A DNA stretch of 64,000 bases, taken from the NCBI RefSeq assembly GCF_013365535.1, contig NZ_CP053590.1:4206501-4270500 (forward strand), written 5' to 3'. This document shows, in pieces, positions 50,988-58,827 of the stretch (its first letter is position 1; every line of letters begins with the position of its first letter). The stretch comes from Aquimarina sp. TRL1. GTDB lineage: Bacteria > Bacteroidota > Bacteroidia > Flavobacteriales > Flavobacteriaceae. Below the pieces are notes generated by a model that saw only the letters and a list, made by a program, of their open reading frames with translations, had not been told where the DNA came from and did no database searches. The position numbers and the translations under genes are program-made.

Positions 50988-52064
50988 TTATAACCCCAGT
51001 TGGTTATCATAGGTTTGATTATCCCAAAAAAGGTATTCTTCAACCATTTTACCATTTTCCCAACGACCAAAAGTAACCATGGTATATTTTAATTTATTCC
51101 CGTTAGGAGGAATGACGGTACCATCATCCAGAGTTAATGGCTTCGTAAAAGTTGCTTCCTGAATACCGATTACTGCAGTCCAATCTCCACTGGCTATTCG
51201 TACGGGGTGCTCTTGTATTCTGGTATCTGGAAGGTATTCGAATTCTGGTTTTAACAGGTTGACATGAGGATCCAGTCCCACTTCAGAAAAACCATTAGGG
51301 TAGTATACTTTTATATCATCGGCATGACTTATACGAAAGCCTTCCCAGTTCTGATTGGTGTAATGCTCGAAATCCAACTCATCAAAAATCCGAAGACGTT
51401 CGTTGTTAATTCGCTCTTCTTTTTTAAATTGCAAGTATTCTGTCCAGGGAGATTTTGTAGTCTTAGAAACAGCATGAATAGCCATATCTTCTCTTAGAAT
51501 CGCAGCATCAGTATCATTAAGTCCTAATTGTTCTGCAAAGGCTTTATTATCCCAAAAAAGATATTCTTCTACCATTTTTAATCCTTCCCATTTGGCAATA
51601 GTAGCCATTAATAAATTTAATTTTTTCCCATTAGTGGGGTTTGTTCCTTCCATTCTGCCAATTACAGCCGTCCAATCTCCATTTCCGAATTTTACAGGAT
51701 GCCCGGTAATCTTCAGATCAGGAACCAGGTCGAATGCAGGTTTCAGAGAATTGGTATGTGCATCAAGTCCATGAGTGATGCTACCATCTGCATTGTGAAC
51801 TATGATATCATCGGCATGACTAATGCTAAAAGCATCCCAATTCTGATTGTTATAGTGATCGAAATCGAGTTGATCAAATAACTCAATGCGTTTTTTAGTT
51901 TGTTGACGCTCTTTTCGGAAATTATAAAGTTCTCTTTTCCAAGAAGATCCTTTGGTGTCATCCTCTTCAGTTACAGTTTGTGTATTTGTAGATTCGTCTT
52001 CATTACATGAAAAAAATGTACAGACGATCAGTAATAGGCAAATGGTTTTAAGTGCGGTTTTCAT
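50988..52064 (-). CDS. Lipoprotein with two tandem SnoaL-like domains
   Basis: 358 residues. Lipobox FFSC anchors Cys20, followed by an acidic linker. Two homologous modules follow: about 43-187 (RIELFDQLDFDHYNNQNWDAFSISHADDIIVHNADG...MVEEYLFWDNKAFAEQLGL) and about 200-358 (RIFDELDFEHYTNQNWEGFRISHADDIKVYYPNG...MVEEYLFWDNQTYDNQLGL). Each is a SnoaL/NTF2-like alpha+beta barrel with conserved His-Ala-Asp-Asp and Trp-Asp-Asn at the pocket. SnoaL-type domains are polyketide cyclases or ligand binders; the duplicated form on a lipid anchor is of unknown use. Divergent from the secreted coiled-coil protein gene. Confidence 0.85.
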   Translation of the reverse strand: MKTALKTICLLLIVCTFFSCNEDESTNTQTVTEEDDTKGSSWKRELYNFRKERQQTKKRIELFDQLDFDHYNNQNWDAFSISHADDIIVHNADGSITHGLDAHTNSLKPAFDLVPDLKITGHPVKFGNGDWTAVIGRMEGTNPTNGKKLNLLMATIAKWEGLKMVEEYLFWDNKAFAEQLGLNDTDAAILREDMAIHAVSKTTKSPWTEYLQFKKEERINNERLRIFDELDFEHYTNQNWEGFRISHADDIKVYYPNGFSEVGLDPHVNLLKPEFEYLPDTRIQEHPVRIASGDWTAVIGIQEATFTKPLTLDDGTVIPPNGNKLKYTMVTFGRWENGKMVEEYLFWDNQTYDNQLGL

Positions 52065-52365
52065 ATGTATTAATTTAAATGTATTACCCGTTTGACATCG
52101 ATGTTGTGGATAGGTATTAATAAGGCAAAATTGAAAAGAAATACAATCAAAAAACTTTAAGTACTTAAAGAAATGTCTTCAGAAAAAAATATCCCTGTTA
52201 GCGGGTATGTTTTGGCTTTGTTATAGGAAATACATTTGATAACAACACAAAATCGTATCACAAAATGATACAGAATGTAACGAGTCATCATAAAACTTTC
52301 AGTTGTAGAAACAGGACAATATGAGGTGTTTTATTAAATGACAATTAAACTAATATTACCAACAC
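52065..52365. promoter_or_regulatory. Divergent region with two palindromes
   Basis: No gene found. CTTTAAGTACTTAAAG (52155-52170) is a perfect 16-base palindrome, and GTATCA-CAAAA-TGATAC (52255-52271) is a perfect interrupted one. They lie between the SnoaL-like lipoprotein gene and the secreted protein / metalloprotease pair, suggesting shared control. No TAnnTTTG box could be placed with confidence. Confidence 0.45.
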
Positions 52366-53970
52366 ATGAAAACAAAAATTACATGGCTATTAGTTATCCT
52401 ATCTTCATGGATAACAGCTCAGGAAAATGATGTATTCGAAAGATTGCATAGTACAAAATTAGACAATCATCTTTTTATCACTTATGACGGGACCGATTTT
52501 TTTTATAAAGAATCTCATATTAACGAAGAGGAAACGTATACGAAAATAGAAAAAGAGGAAGCTAAAAAGTTTCAGATCAGTAATGATCATGAAAATACAC
52601 TAAAGCTATTTTTACAGTTTTATAACCCTCTAAAATATACAATAGCCAGTTCGGTAACAGAGGAAGAATCTCCGGATTATGCTGCGATTATTTCATTTAT
52701 AAACAACCTTCCTACAGATTTTACTTTTGCATCTGAGGCAGTAGAAACGGCGGCTGCTACTACCGGTAATAAAAAATATCAAACAAGGTCTAGAAATAAA
52801 CAAGTAAAGAAAAGATATGAAGAGGTAAACAATAGTATTGATAATATGTATCGACAATCCCCTATTTTATATGACTGGATATCTGTTTTTGCAAATTCTC
52901 TGGAAGGAAGTAGATTTAGTGAACCGACTTATTCCTTACAATTAAAAAGAATAATCGATAAAATTAATGGCTTACAGACTGTAGAAAACTATTTATTCCA
53001 AAAATTTAAGATCAATGAAATTAGAAAAGATAAGGAAGAAAGAAGTGTTAATGAATGGATTCAATACATGACAGCAAATATACAGGAAGCTACTGATATA
53101 ACTTCTTTTATGAATGTTTTGAAAACATCAAATACAGTACAACGGATATTGGAAGAAAAAAAAGAAGCCGCTAGAAAAAGTTTACAAGAATTACAGGAGT
53201 TGTTAAGTGAAGAATCCTTGTCATTAGAATCCGTATTAGAAAAAAAACAAGGTAAAACCAAGGAGGAGAAATTCAGAGAGCTAACAGCTAGTAAGCAGTT
53301 ATTGATTTCTGCTGTGTATCTCGATAAAATGAAAGAACAGGAAGCAGCCATTACTAAGCTCAAAGAGCTCAACACAGAAATGAATGCCTTTTTAGTGCAA
53401 TTTCAGAAGCAACCATCTAATGATATCGAAGGTTATAAAATGATACATAGCGATAAGTTTGGATGGAAATATACCAAAATGAGAACCTATGAAATTACGG
53501 GAACCAATCTGACAGGGGATACAAAGGGAAAAAAACGTGTAGTAAAAATTACGGTATCAAAAAGTCAGGGACGTATTGCTGTTTTTGGATCTGTGGGATT
53601 ATTTTATACTCCATTTGAGTATAAAAATTACGGAATATCAGAAGATAAGGTTGCCGAAACACAGGGCGATCCGGTATACCTAAGACCTGCAGCATACCTT
53701 AATTTCTTATACAAATTTAAACATGGAGATCTCTTATATCCCATGTTTCAGGTAGGGATTACTCAGGGCATAAAAACACCACTTTTTCCGATAGGCGCAG
53801 GTTTTTCGATCCGAAATAACTTTTCGATCACCGCAGGTCCTTTAATTGCTTTTCAGAATGAACTGGGAGGTTTATCAATAGGAGATACCGCAGATGATGC
53901 ACTTCTCAAAGATGATATAACAACCCATGTAAAATGGAGCTGGTATCTATCACTTAATTATAAATTTTAA
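52366..53970 (+). CDS. Secreted coiled-coil protein with barrel-like C-terminus, unknown
   Basis: 534 residues, not recognised. A signal peptide (MKTKITWLLVILSSWITAQ) precedes a mixed N-terminal part (20-120), a long helical and coiled-coil region (about 135-345: charged helices such as EEKKEAARKSLQELQELLSEE and LKELNTEMNAFLVQFQKQ), then about 150 residues of beta strands (RIAVFGSVGLFYTPFEYKNYGI, AAYLNFLYKFKHGDLLYPMFQVG, NFSITAGPLIAFQNELGG) that end in F, as in outer-membrane barrels. Predicted location is the outer membrane with a periplasmic or surface coil. It lies 12 bases before the metalloprotease gene, so the two are co-transcribed. Confidence 0.78.
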   Translation: MKTKITWLLVILSSWITAQENDVFERLHSTKLDNHLFITYDGTDFFYKESHINEEETYTKIEKEEAKKFQISNDHENTLKLFLQFYNPLKYTIASSVTEEESPDYAAIISFINNLPTDFTFASEAVETAAATTGNKKYQTRSRNKQVKKRYEEVNNSIDNMYRQSPILYDWISVFANSLEGSRFSEPTYSLQLKRIIDKINGLQTVENYLFQKFKINEIRKDKEERSVNEWIQYMTANIQEATDITSFMNVLKTSNTVQRILEEKKEAARKSLQELQELLSEESLSLESVLEKKQGKTKEEKFRELTASKQLLISAVYLDKMKEQEAAITKLKELNTEMNAFLVQFQKQPSNDIEGYKMIHSDKFGWKYTKMRTYEITGTNLTGDTKGKKRVVKITVSKSQGRIAVFGSVGLFYTPFEYKNYGISEDKVAETQGDPVYLRPAAYLNFLYKFKHGDLLYPMFQVGITQGIKTPLFPIGAGFSIRNNFSITAGPLIAFQNELGGLSIGDTADDALLKDDITTHVKWSWYLSLNYKF

Positions 53971-53982
53971 TTCCCTTGTATC

Positions 53983-54942
53983 ATGTTTTTAAAAATTAAA
54001 ATAGGGCTATTGATTAGCCTGGGAATTATCAGCAGTCTAGAAGGACAAACTTCCGAAACGTCTGTGGAGAAGGAAGAGGAAGCGTCAAATGCGTATCAGG
54101 GATTTTGTACAGAAATGCCCTCATTTACGACGGGTCAGTTGATTCATTTTGCTATGGACAAGAAAATCCAAAAAGATGCTATAACCGCTGGTTATAAGAA
54201 TAGCTGGAGCACATTCTATAACTGGAGAAAACGGAATGTGACACCAGAAAAAGGAGTGGCTGTAATGATGGAAGAATATCAAAAAGAAGTTATGAAAGAA
54301 GAAGATATTTCCGAAGTATATAAAACGATGTATCAGCTAAAGGCTGTTATATTAAATGATCAGATATGGAATAAAAATAAGCTGAAAGTTCGGTTTATTG
54401 ATGGAGATAAAAATAATATAAAAAGAGTAATTAAATATGCCCGGGAGTGGGAGAGGTATTGCAACGTACGATTTCGTTTTATAGAAAGAGGAATGGCAGA
54501 TATAACGATTACTTTTGAAGATGAAGGGTACTGGTCATTTATAGGAAGTAATTCAAAAGATAAGGTACCTTCGATGAGTCTCTCTTCAATAGAAAGAGAA
54601 AATACAGCTAATTTTCGGGGAATTGTCTTACATGAATTTGGTCATGCATTAGGGTTAATTCACGAGCATCAGGGACCTGCATTCACCTACGAATGGAATA
54701 CAGAGGAAGTGTATGCATATTATAAGGACAAACATGGCTGGGAAGAAGAAGAAACTTATAATAACGTACTGTACAGATACAATTTTGACCAGGTAACAAG
54801 AGAAGATACCACTCCTTTTGACCCGAAATCTATTATGATCTATTATATCCCGAAAAAGTTATTAAAAAATACAAGTCACACTTTTCATAGAAATAATGAA
54901 CTGTCGGAAAAAGACAAACAATTTATACGAAGAAAATATTGA
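53983..54942 (+). CDS. Secreted astacin-like (M12A) zinc metalloprotease
   Basis: 319 residues. A signal peptide (about 1-22) and a helical pro-region (about 45-115) precede a metzincin catalytic domain: zinc motif VLHEFGHALGLIHEH (His217, Glu218, His221, His227), then the Met-turn SIMIYY and a C-terminal DKQFIRRKY. LKVRFIDGDKNN and CNVRFRFIERGMADITITFEDEGYWSFIG are the typical N-subdomain strands of the M12A/M10 group. The HExxHxxGxxHEH form is that of astacins. Expected to act outside the cytoplasm, perhaps processing the co-encoded coiled-coil protein or host/prey protein; the target is unknown. Confidence 0.88.
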   Translation: MFLKIKIGLLISLGIISSLEGQTSETSVEKEEEASNAYQGFCTEMPSFTTGQLIHFAMDKKIQKDAITAGYKNSWSTFYNWRKRNVTPEKGVAVMMEEYQKEVMKEEDISEVYKTMYQLKAVILNDQIWNKNKLKVRFIDGDKNNIKRVIKYAREWERYCNVRFRFIERGMADITITFEDEGYWSFIGSNSKDKVPSMSLSSIERENTANFRGIVLHEFGHALGLIHEHQGPAFTYEWNTEEVYAYYKDKHGWEEEETYNNVLYRYNFDQVTREDTTPFDPKSIMIYYIPKKLLKNTSHTFHRNNELSEKDKQFIRRKY

Positions 54943-55032
54943 GGTAATTTGCTGTTTATAAAGGAAATATGATGAAATATTTTTCTGATAGGAATATAGT
55001 ATGTTTATAAATCTTAAAACCAATATACTAAT

Positions 55033-55470
55033 ATGACACAGACAAAATTAATAGACAGTATTGCCAAAGCGATTCATAGTAATCCGGCATTTGTAGAGAT
55101 CGAAGCAGGATATAGTTTTTACAACCCGAGTTCAGTAAATGGTCCTTTTGGAAAATTTGACCTTCAGATATTTTCTGATAACACTGTTTCAGGAACAATG
55201 GACATCCAAACTATTTGGGGGTTGGGTACTACTACCAAATTACAATTATCAGGAACATATAAGGAAAAAGCAAACCAGCATTATTTTAAGTTGATAGGCA
55301 AAGGGTATGAAAGTGCTAACCTGGGAAAGAAAAAACACTATGTAGAAATGGAAGTATCGATAGAAATAGAAGCAAATTGGGAAAAAGGAAAAGTAGCTTT
55401 TGGCGTATCATTACCAGAAGTGTTTGGAGGACTGCCCGCCAAAATGGTCTATTTCAGGCAACCCAATTAA
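55033..55470 (+). CDS. Unknown beta-rich protein
   Basis: 145 residues, cytoplasmic by lack of a signal. Short strands alternate after an N-terminal helix (IDSIAKAIHSNPAFVEIEAGYSFYNP, GPFGKFDLQIFSDNTVSGTMDIQTIWG, LQLSGTYKEKANQHYFKLIGKG, VEMEVSIEIEANWEKGKVAFGVSLP), as in a lipocalin-like or VapA-like barrel, but I cannot name a family. No motif for catalysis. It lies 90 bases past the metalloprotease on the same strand and is closed by a strong terminator, so it may be the last gene of that transcript. Confidence 0.72.
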   Translation: MTQTKLIDSIAKAIHSNPAFVEIEAGYSFYNPSSVNGPFGKFDLQIFSDNTVSGTMDIQTIWGLGTTTKLQLSGTYKEKANQHYFKLIGKGYESANLGKKKHYVEMEVSIEIEANWEKGKVAFGVSLPEVFGGLPAKMVYFRQPN

Positions 55471-55480
55471 AGTAATAAAA

Positions 55481-55514
55481 AAGAAGCATTGAAGAAGTCC
55501 AATGCTTCTTTTAT
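55481..55514 (+). terminator. Terminator after the beta-rich protein gene
   Basis: AAGAAGCATTG / CAATGCTTCTT, a perfect 11-base-pair stem with an 8-base loop, preceded by AAAAA and followed by TTTA. It separates the upstream group from the MarR gene. Confidence 0.85.
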
Positions 55515-55538
55515 TGGATTCTTCATTATTTTTTTATT

Positions 55539-55569
55539 TATTTGATATGTCAAATATATGTATGTCAAA
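55539..55569 (+). promoter_or_regulatory. Palindromic operator of the MarR / S41 operon
   Basis: TATTTGA-TATG-TCAAATA (55539-55556) is a perfect inverted repeat of 18 bases with a 4-base centre, a size typical of MarR sites. Its right half, ATGTCAAA, recurs at 55562-55569, 15 bases on. The start codon of the MarR gene follows 10 bases later, so a bound protein would block its own transcription start. Confidence 0.62.
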
Positions 55570-55579
55570 CAAATGAATT

Positions 55580-56035
55580 ATGGAGATTCCTTCTAAGACT
55601 ATTTTTTACCTGATTGAGAAAGCAATTAAGGAGTACAGGAAGTTTGCCCTTAAGAATATCAGAGCTCAGGTTTCGGATATAACGATTGATCAATCCTTAT
55701 TATTAGCTTTTAAACAGAAGTATCCGGAATACTCACAGCAAGAAATAGCTGAGTTGATTTTTAAGGATAATGCCTCGGTTACAAGAATGATAGAGTCGAT
55801 GGTAGGCAAAGACTATCTGCGGCGGGAAATTCATGCGGCAGATCGAAGAAAATATGATCTTCAGATTACTGAAAAAGGAGCAGAGGTGTTAGCGCTTATA
55901 GGACCAGTTATTATAGCCAATAGAGAAGAAGCTTTAGAAGGGATATCTGAGGAAGCTTTAGAGAACTTAGAAACTACTTTACAAAAAATCATAACAAATT
56001 GCCTTCAATTTCAAATAAATAAGCATGATGATTAG
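55580..56035 (+). CDS. MarR-family transcriptional regulator
   Basis: 151 residues. It has the MarR winged-helix core: YSQQEIAELIFKDNASVTRMIESMVGKDYLRREIHAADRRKYDLQITEKGAEVL (about 52-108), with helices at both ends for dimerisation. The conserved wing D-x-R-K/R is present (AADRRKYDL). The effector is unknown. It overlaps the start of the S41 protease gene by 11 bases, which implies coupled translation, so the protease is the likely regulated function. A perfect palindrome just upstream suggests autoregulation. Confidence 0.92.
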   Translation: MEIPSKTIFYLIEKAIKEYRKFALKNIRAQVSDITIDQSLLLAFKQKYPEYSQQEIAELIFKDNASVTRMIESMVGKDYLRREIHAADRRKYDLQITEKGAEVLALIGPVIIANREEALEGISEEALENLETTLQKIITNCLQFQINKHDD

Positions 56036-57329
56036 AAAAATAAGCCTATATCTGTTCTTATTGATCACGTTTAATAATATTGGGCAGGAGTCAAAAGATC
56101 AACTTACAGTAGAAGAGAAAAAAGAAGTAATCCAGGGTATTCAGCGTATTTTAGAAAAGAATTATGTTTTTCCTGAGGTCGCTAATGATATTAATAAATT
56201 ATTAGAGAAGAAGCTCCATGGATATCTCGATATCTCCTCTGGGACAGCATTCACAAATGCATTAATACAAGATATACGATCGATCAATCATGATCAGCAT
56301 TTAAATATTTATTATACACCAGAAAGCGCAGGTAACACGGAGTTAATAATAGTGCCTTCTGGAGATATAGAAAGAGGAAAAAGTACGAATTACGGTTTCC
56401 CGGAGGTACGGATTTTAGAGGGGAATGTCGGTTATGTAAAGTTGATAAACTTCTCGATAGGAGATCAGGTAGAAGCAGCGATGAAAAGTGCTACACATGC
56501 GATGAATTTTATACAAAATTCAGACGCTTTTATTTTTGATTTGAGGAATAATCCCGGGGGGAGTACATTGCAGACACTGTATGTGCTGAGTTATTTTTTT
56601 GAAGAAGACCATAAAAAAATAGGAAGTTATTTTGACAGACCGTCGGGAGTTACAACCAGTTATAATACGGTAGCAGTACAAGGGGATAAGTTGACGGGAA
56701 GACCGGTTTACATATTGGTAAACGAAGAATCCTTTTCTGCTCCCGAAATGTTTGCATATACATTACAACAGTATAAAAAAGCAGTTATTATGGGAACCAA
56801 AACGGGAGGGGGGGCTAATCCAGGCGAGAAAATCCGGATAAACGATCGTTTCTTAATTCATGTTTCTACAGGAAGAATCATCAATGAATTATCACAGACT
56901 AATTGGGAGCAGGTAGGGGTAACCCCTGATATTAAAGCAGGCGAAAAAGATATGATCCTGTCAGCACATATCAGAATTATAGAGAACATGTTGAATGCTG
57001 ATACAGAAAATAAAGCCTATGCCAAACTGTTAAAAAAGCTAAAAGCCACGCAAGACCCCTTAAATATAAAAACGACTCTTCTGGATCAGTATACAGGTAC
57101 CTACTCTCTGGAAGGAGGAAAAATAGTGACGATTAGCAGAGAATGTGGATCTCTCTACGGAAGAATGCAGGGAGATGAACACAAAATAAAATTAATAGCC
57201 TTATCAGCGCAAGTGTTTAAAGCAGTAGGAGTCGATGCAAAAATTGTTTTTGCAGAAGACCACGCAACAACAACTTCCCTCATATTTACCATAGGAGGAT
57301 ACGAAATGAAAGGACATAAGGTTCATTAA
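56025..57329 (+). CDS. S41-family (tail-specific / IRBP-type) protease
   Basis: 434 residues. Signal peptide (about 1-20). The S41 N-terminal helical domain (about 27-95, VEEKKEVIQGIQRILEKNYVFPEVANDI) is followed by the protease core: VGYVKLINFS, AFIFDLRNNPGGSTLQTLYVLSYFF, VYILVNEESFSAPEMFAYTLQQ with Ser238 the likely nucleophile, and GTKTGGGANPG. No PDZ domain is present, as in IRBP-like S41B members. The last 75 residues (LDQYTGTYSLEGGKIVTI) are an added beta domain seen in secreted relatives. Expected in the periplasm. Coupled to the MarR gene. Confidence 0.9.
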   Translation: MMIRKISLYLFLLITFNNIGQESKDQLTVEEKKEVIQGIQRILEKNYVFPEVANDINKLLEKKLHGYLDISSGTAFTNALIQDIRSINHDQHLNIYYTPESAGNTELIIVPSGDIERGKSTNYGFPEVRILEGNVGYVKLINFSIGDQVEAAMKSATHAMNFIQNSDAFIFDLRNNPGGSTLQTLYVLSYFFEEDHKKIGSYFDRPSGVTTSYNTVAVQGDKLTGRPVYILVNEESFSAPEMFAYTLQQYKKAVIMGTKTGGGANPGEKIRINDRFLIHVSTGRIINELSQTNWEQVGVTPDIKAGEKDMILSAHIRIIENMLNADTENKAYAKLLKKLKATQDPLNIKTTLLDQYTGTYSLEGGKIVTISRECGSLYGRMQGDEHKIKLIALSAQVFKAVGVDAKIVFAEDHATTTSLIFTIGGYEMKGHKVH

Positions 57330-57418
57330 TTTTCATAGCGGATCCATAAAGAAATAAAAAGACTTTTCTGCTGTATTGTTTTAGTAGATTCATAGCGAAT
57401 AACCCCCGAAGAAATTTT

Positions 57419-58390
57419 CTATTCCAGTCTGTCGAATCTGTACTTCATATCAGTTCCGGAGAATTCTTCAAAGGAAATTCCTTCAAAATTTCCACTATCA
57501 GAAGGAGCGCTCTCGACTGCTGAGATTAGTTTTTTCTTAGTAACCCAGGTTGTCAGATAATAACTATCTTCTAAGTTAAACCCATTTATTCTATAAAGTT
57601 CTCGGTGTTCTTTGTCTAAATATCTGGGAGATTTGAACAGGATAGAATCGTTCGTATGTTGTATTACTTTGGCAGTAATATTTTGGTAATACTCCTTACA
57701 GGTAAAATAAAAAAGATAGCCTCTTTTCGGGTTTTCGATATACTCAATTCTTCGATCGATATACCTTTGATATGAGTCTGCCTCTCTTTTTTTATCCAAG
57801 TAATCATTAACCAAGCTAAAGCCTAGTATTGAAACTACCAGTACGGCTATTAAGATTAATATAGCGCGATATGTCCTTTTTTGAGATTGTATTTTTTCCT
57901 CTGGGGTCAGCACCTTTTTTTTCTTTAAAAAACTAAGTATAATGAGTGCTAGTCCTCCCACTAATATTCCTAAAAAGGCCCAAAGATATTTTTTCCTGTT
58001 CAGGTGTTTTGCATAATCATAGGCTGTTTTCATAGAAATAATGCTGATAATTATCTTGATAAAAACATTAAAAATGGACAGGAAGTCTATTTCTAAAGCA
58101 ATTACAAGAATGGATAATGCAATGGAGATGACTAAAAAAAGTATTCCTAGTAGCAAGACAGAAGTTGCATTGCTTTTTGATTGCTCCGCATCGTGCTTTA
58201 TTGTAGACTCATCTCCGTATTTAATGGTCGAAACATCGATATGCTCCCCGCGATTTTTAAGTATCTGGATAATGATATGAAGCACTGTTGGTCTGTATTC
58301 TCTACTATTTTCAGTAACAATCGTTTTTAGTTCTTCTGTAGATAACTTGGAATATTTTTTTTCAATATCGTGATTGGAATATCTAGGCAT
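57419..58390 (-). CDS. Membrane protein, function unknown
   Basis: 323 residues. An N-terminal soluble part (about 1-65, SKLSTEELKTIVTENSREYRPTVLHIIIQILKNRG, resembling short helical modules of Bacteroidota membrane proteins) is followed by two helix pairs (about 76-122 and 132-155), one more helix (about 176-195), and a periplasmic C-terminal domain of about 120 residues (RRIEYIENPKRGYLFYFTCKEYYQNITAKV...). I do not recognise a family or motif. It lies on the minus strand between the converging protease gene and the SMI1/KNR4 remnant. Confidence 0.75.
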   Translation of the reverse strand: MPRYSNHDIEKKYSKLSTEELKTIVTENSREYRPTVLHIIIQILKNRGEHIDVSTIKYGDESTIKHDAEQSKSNATSVLLLGILFLVISIALSILVIALEIDFLSIFNVFIKIIISIISMKTAYDYAKHLNRKKYLWAFLGILVGGLALIILSFLKKKKVLTPEEKIQSQKRTYRAILILIAVLVVSILGFSLVNDYLDKKREADSYQRYIDRRIEYIENPKRGYLFYFTCKEYYQNITAKVIQHTNDSILFKSPRYLDKEHRELYRINGFNLEDSYYLTTWVTKKKLISAVESAPSDSGNFEGISFEEFSGTDMKYRFDRLE

Positions 58391-58492
58391 CGTATCGCTT
58401 TTTAAGTTGTAGGGGAAAAGATAGCCCTGTTATTAAGAACAATACACGCTAAGAAATTTTCATGGATGAATGGTTTAATCTTGTACGGTATA

Positions 58493-58807
58493 TTATTTCC
58501 GGATAGGAGTAGCTACAATAAATTCTTTTTCCCAGGCTGTAATATACTCATTAATATCAAAATAATTATCAAAGTCATGGAGAGCTGTCTTTTCGTAGTA
58601 TTGATTCAAGCTGTGTAAGAAGTCAGAAAGACCGGGAGCTATCACTGACCTGTCATCATCACTTTTCCAATACTCTATCAATTGCCCTTTTTCTCCCGTA
58701 AAGATGCCTTTTAGATCATAACAAATATGACTTCCCCCACCATTCGAAAAAATAGGTAACCAATGCTCGTTCCACCAGTTTTCAATAGTAAAATCATAAC
58801 CGATCAT
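58493..58807 (-). pseudogene. N-terminally truncated SMI1/KNR4 (SUKH) protein
   Basis: 104 residues corresponding to only the C-terminal half of a SMI1/KNR4-type (SUKH superfamily) protein: WWNEHWLPIFSNGGGSHICYDLKG, GEKGQLIEYWKSDDDRSVIA and LSDFLHSL are the conserved core. Full members have about 80 more N-terminal residues. In frame, coding-like sequence (NELTE) continues a few codons past the ATG and stops at an in-frame TAA 30 bases upstream, right at the end of the esterase gene. The N-terminus therefore seems lost by deletion. SUKH proteins are often immunity proteins against toxins; this one has no partner toxin nearby. It may still be expressed from ATG 58807. Confidence 0.65.
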
Positions 58808-58827
58808 TTCGGTTAGTTCGTTAGGTA

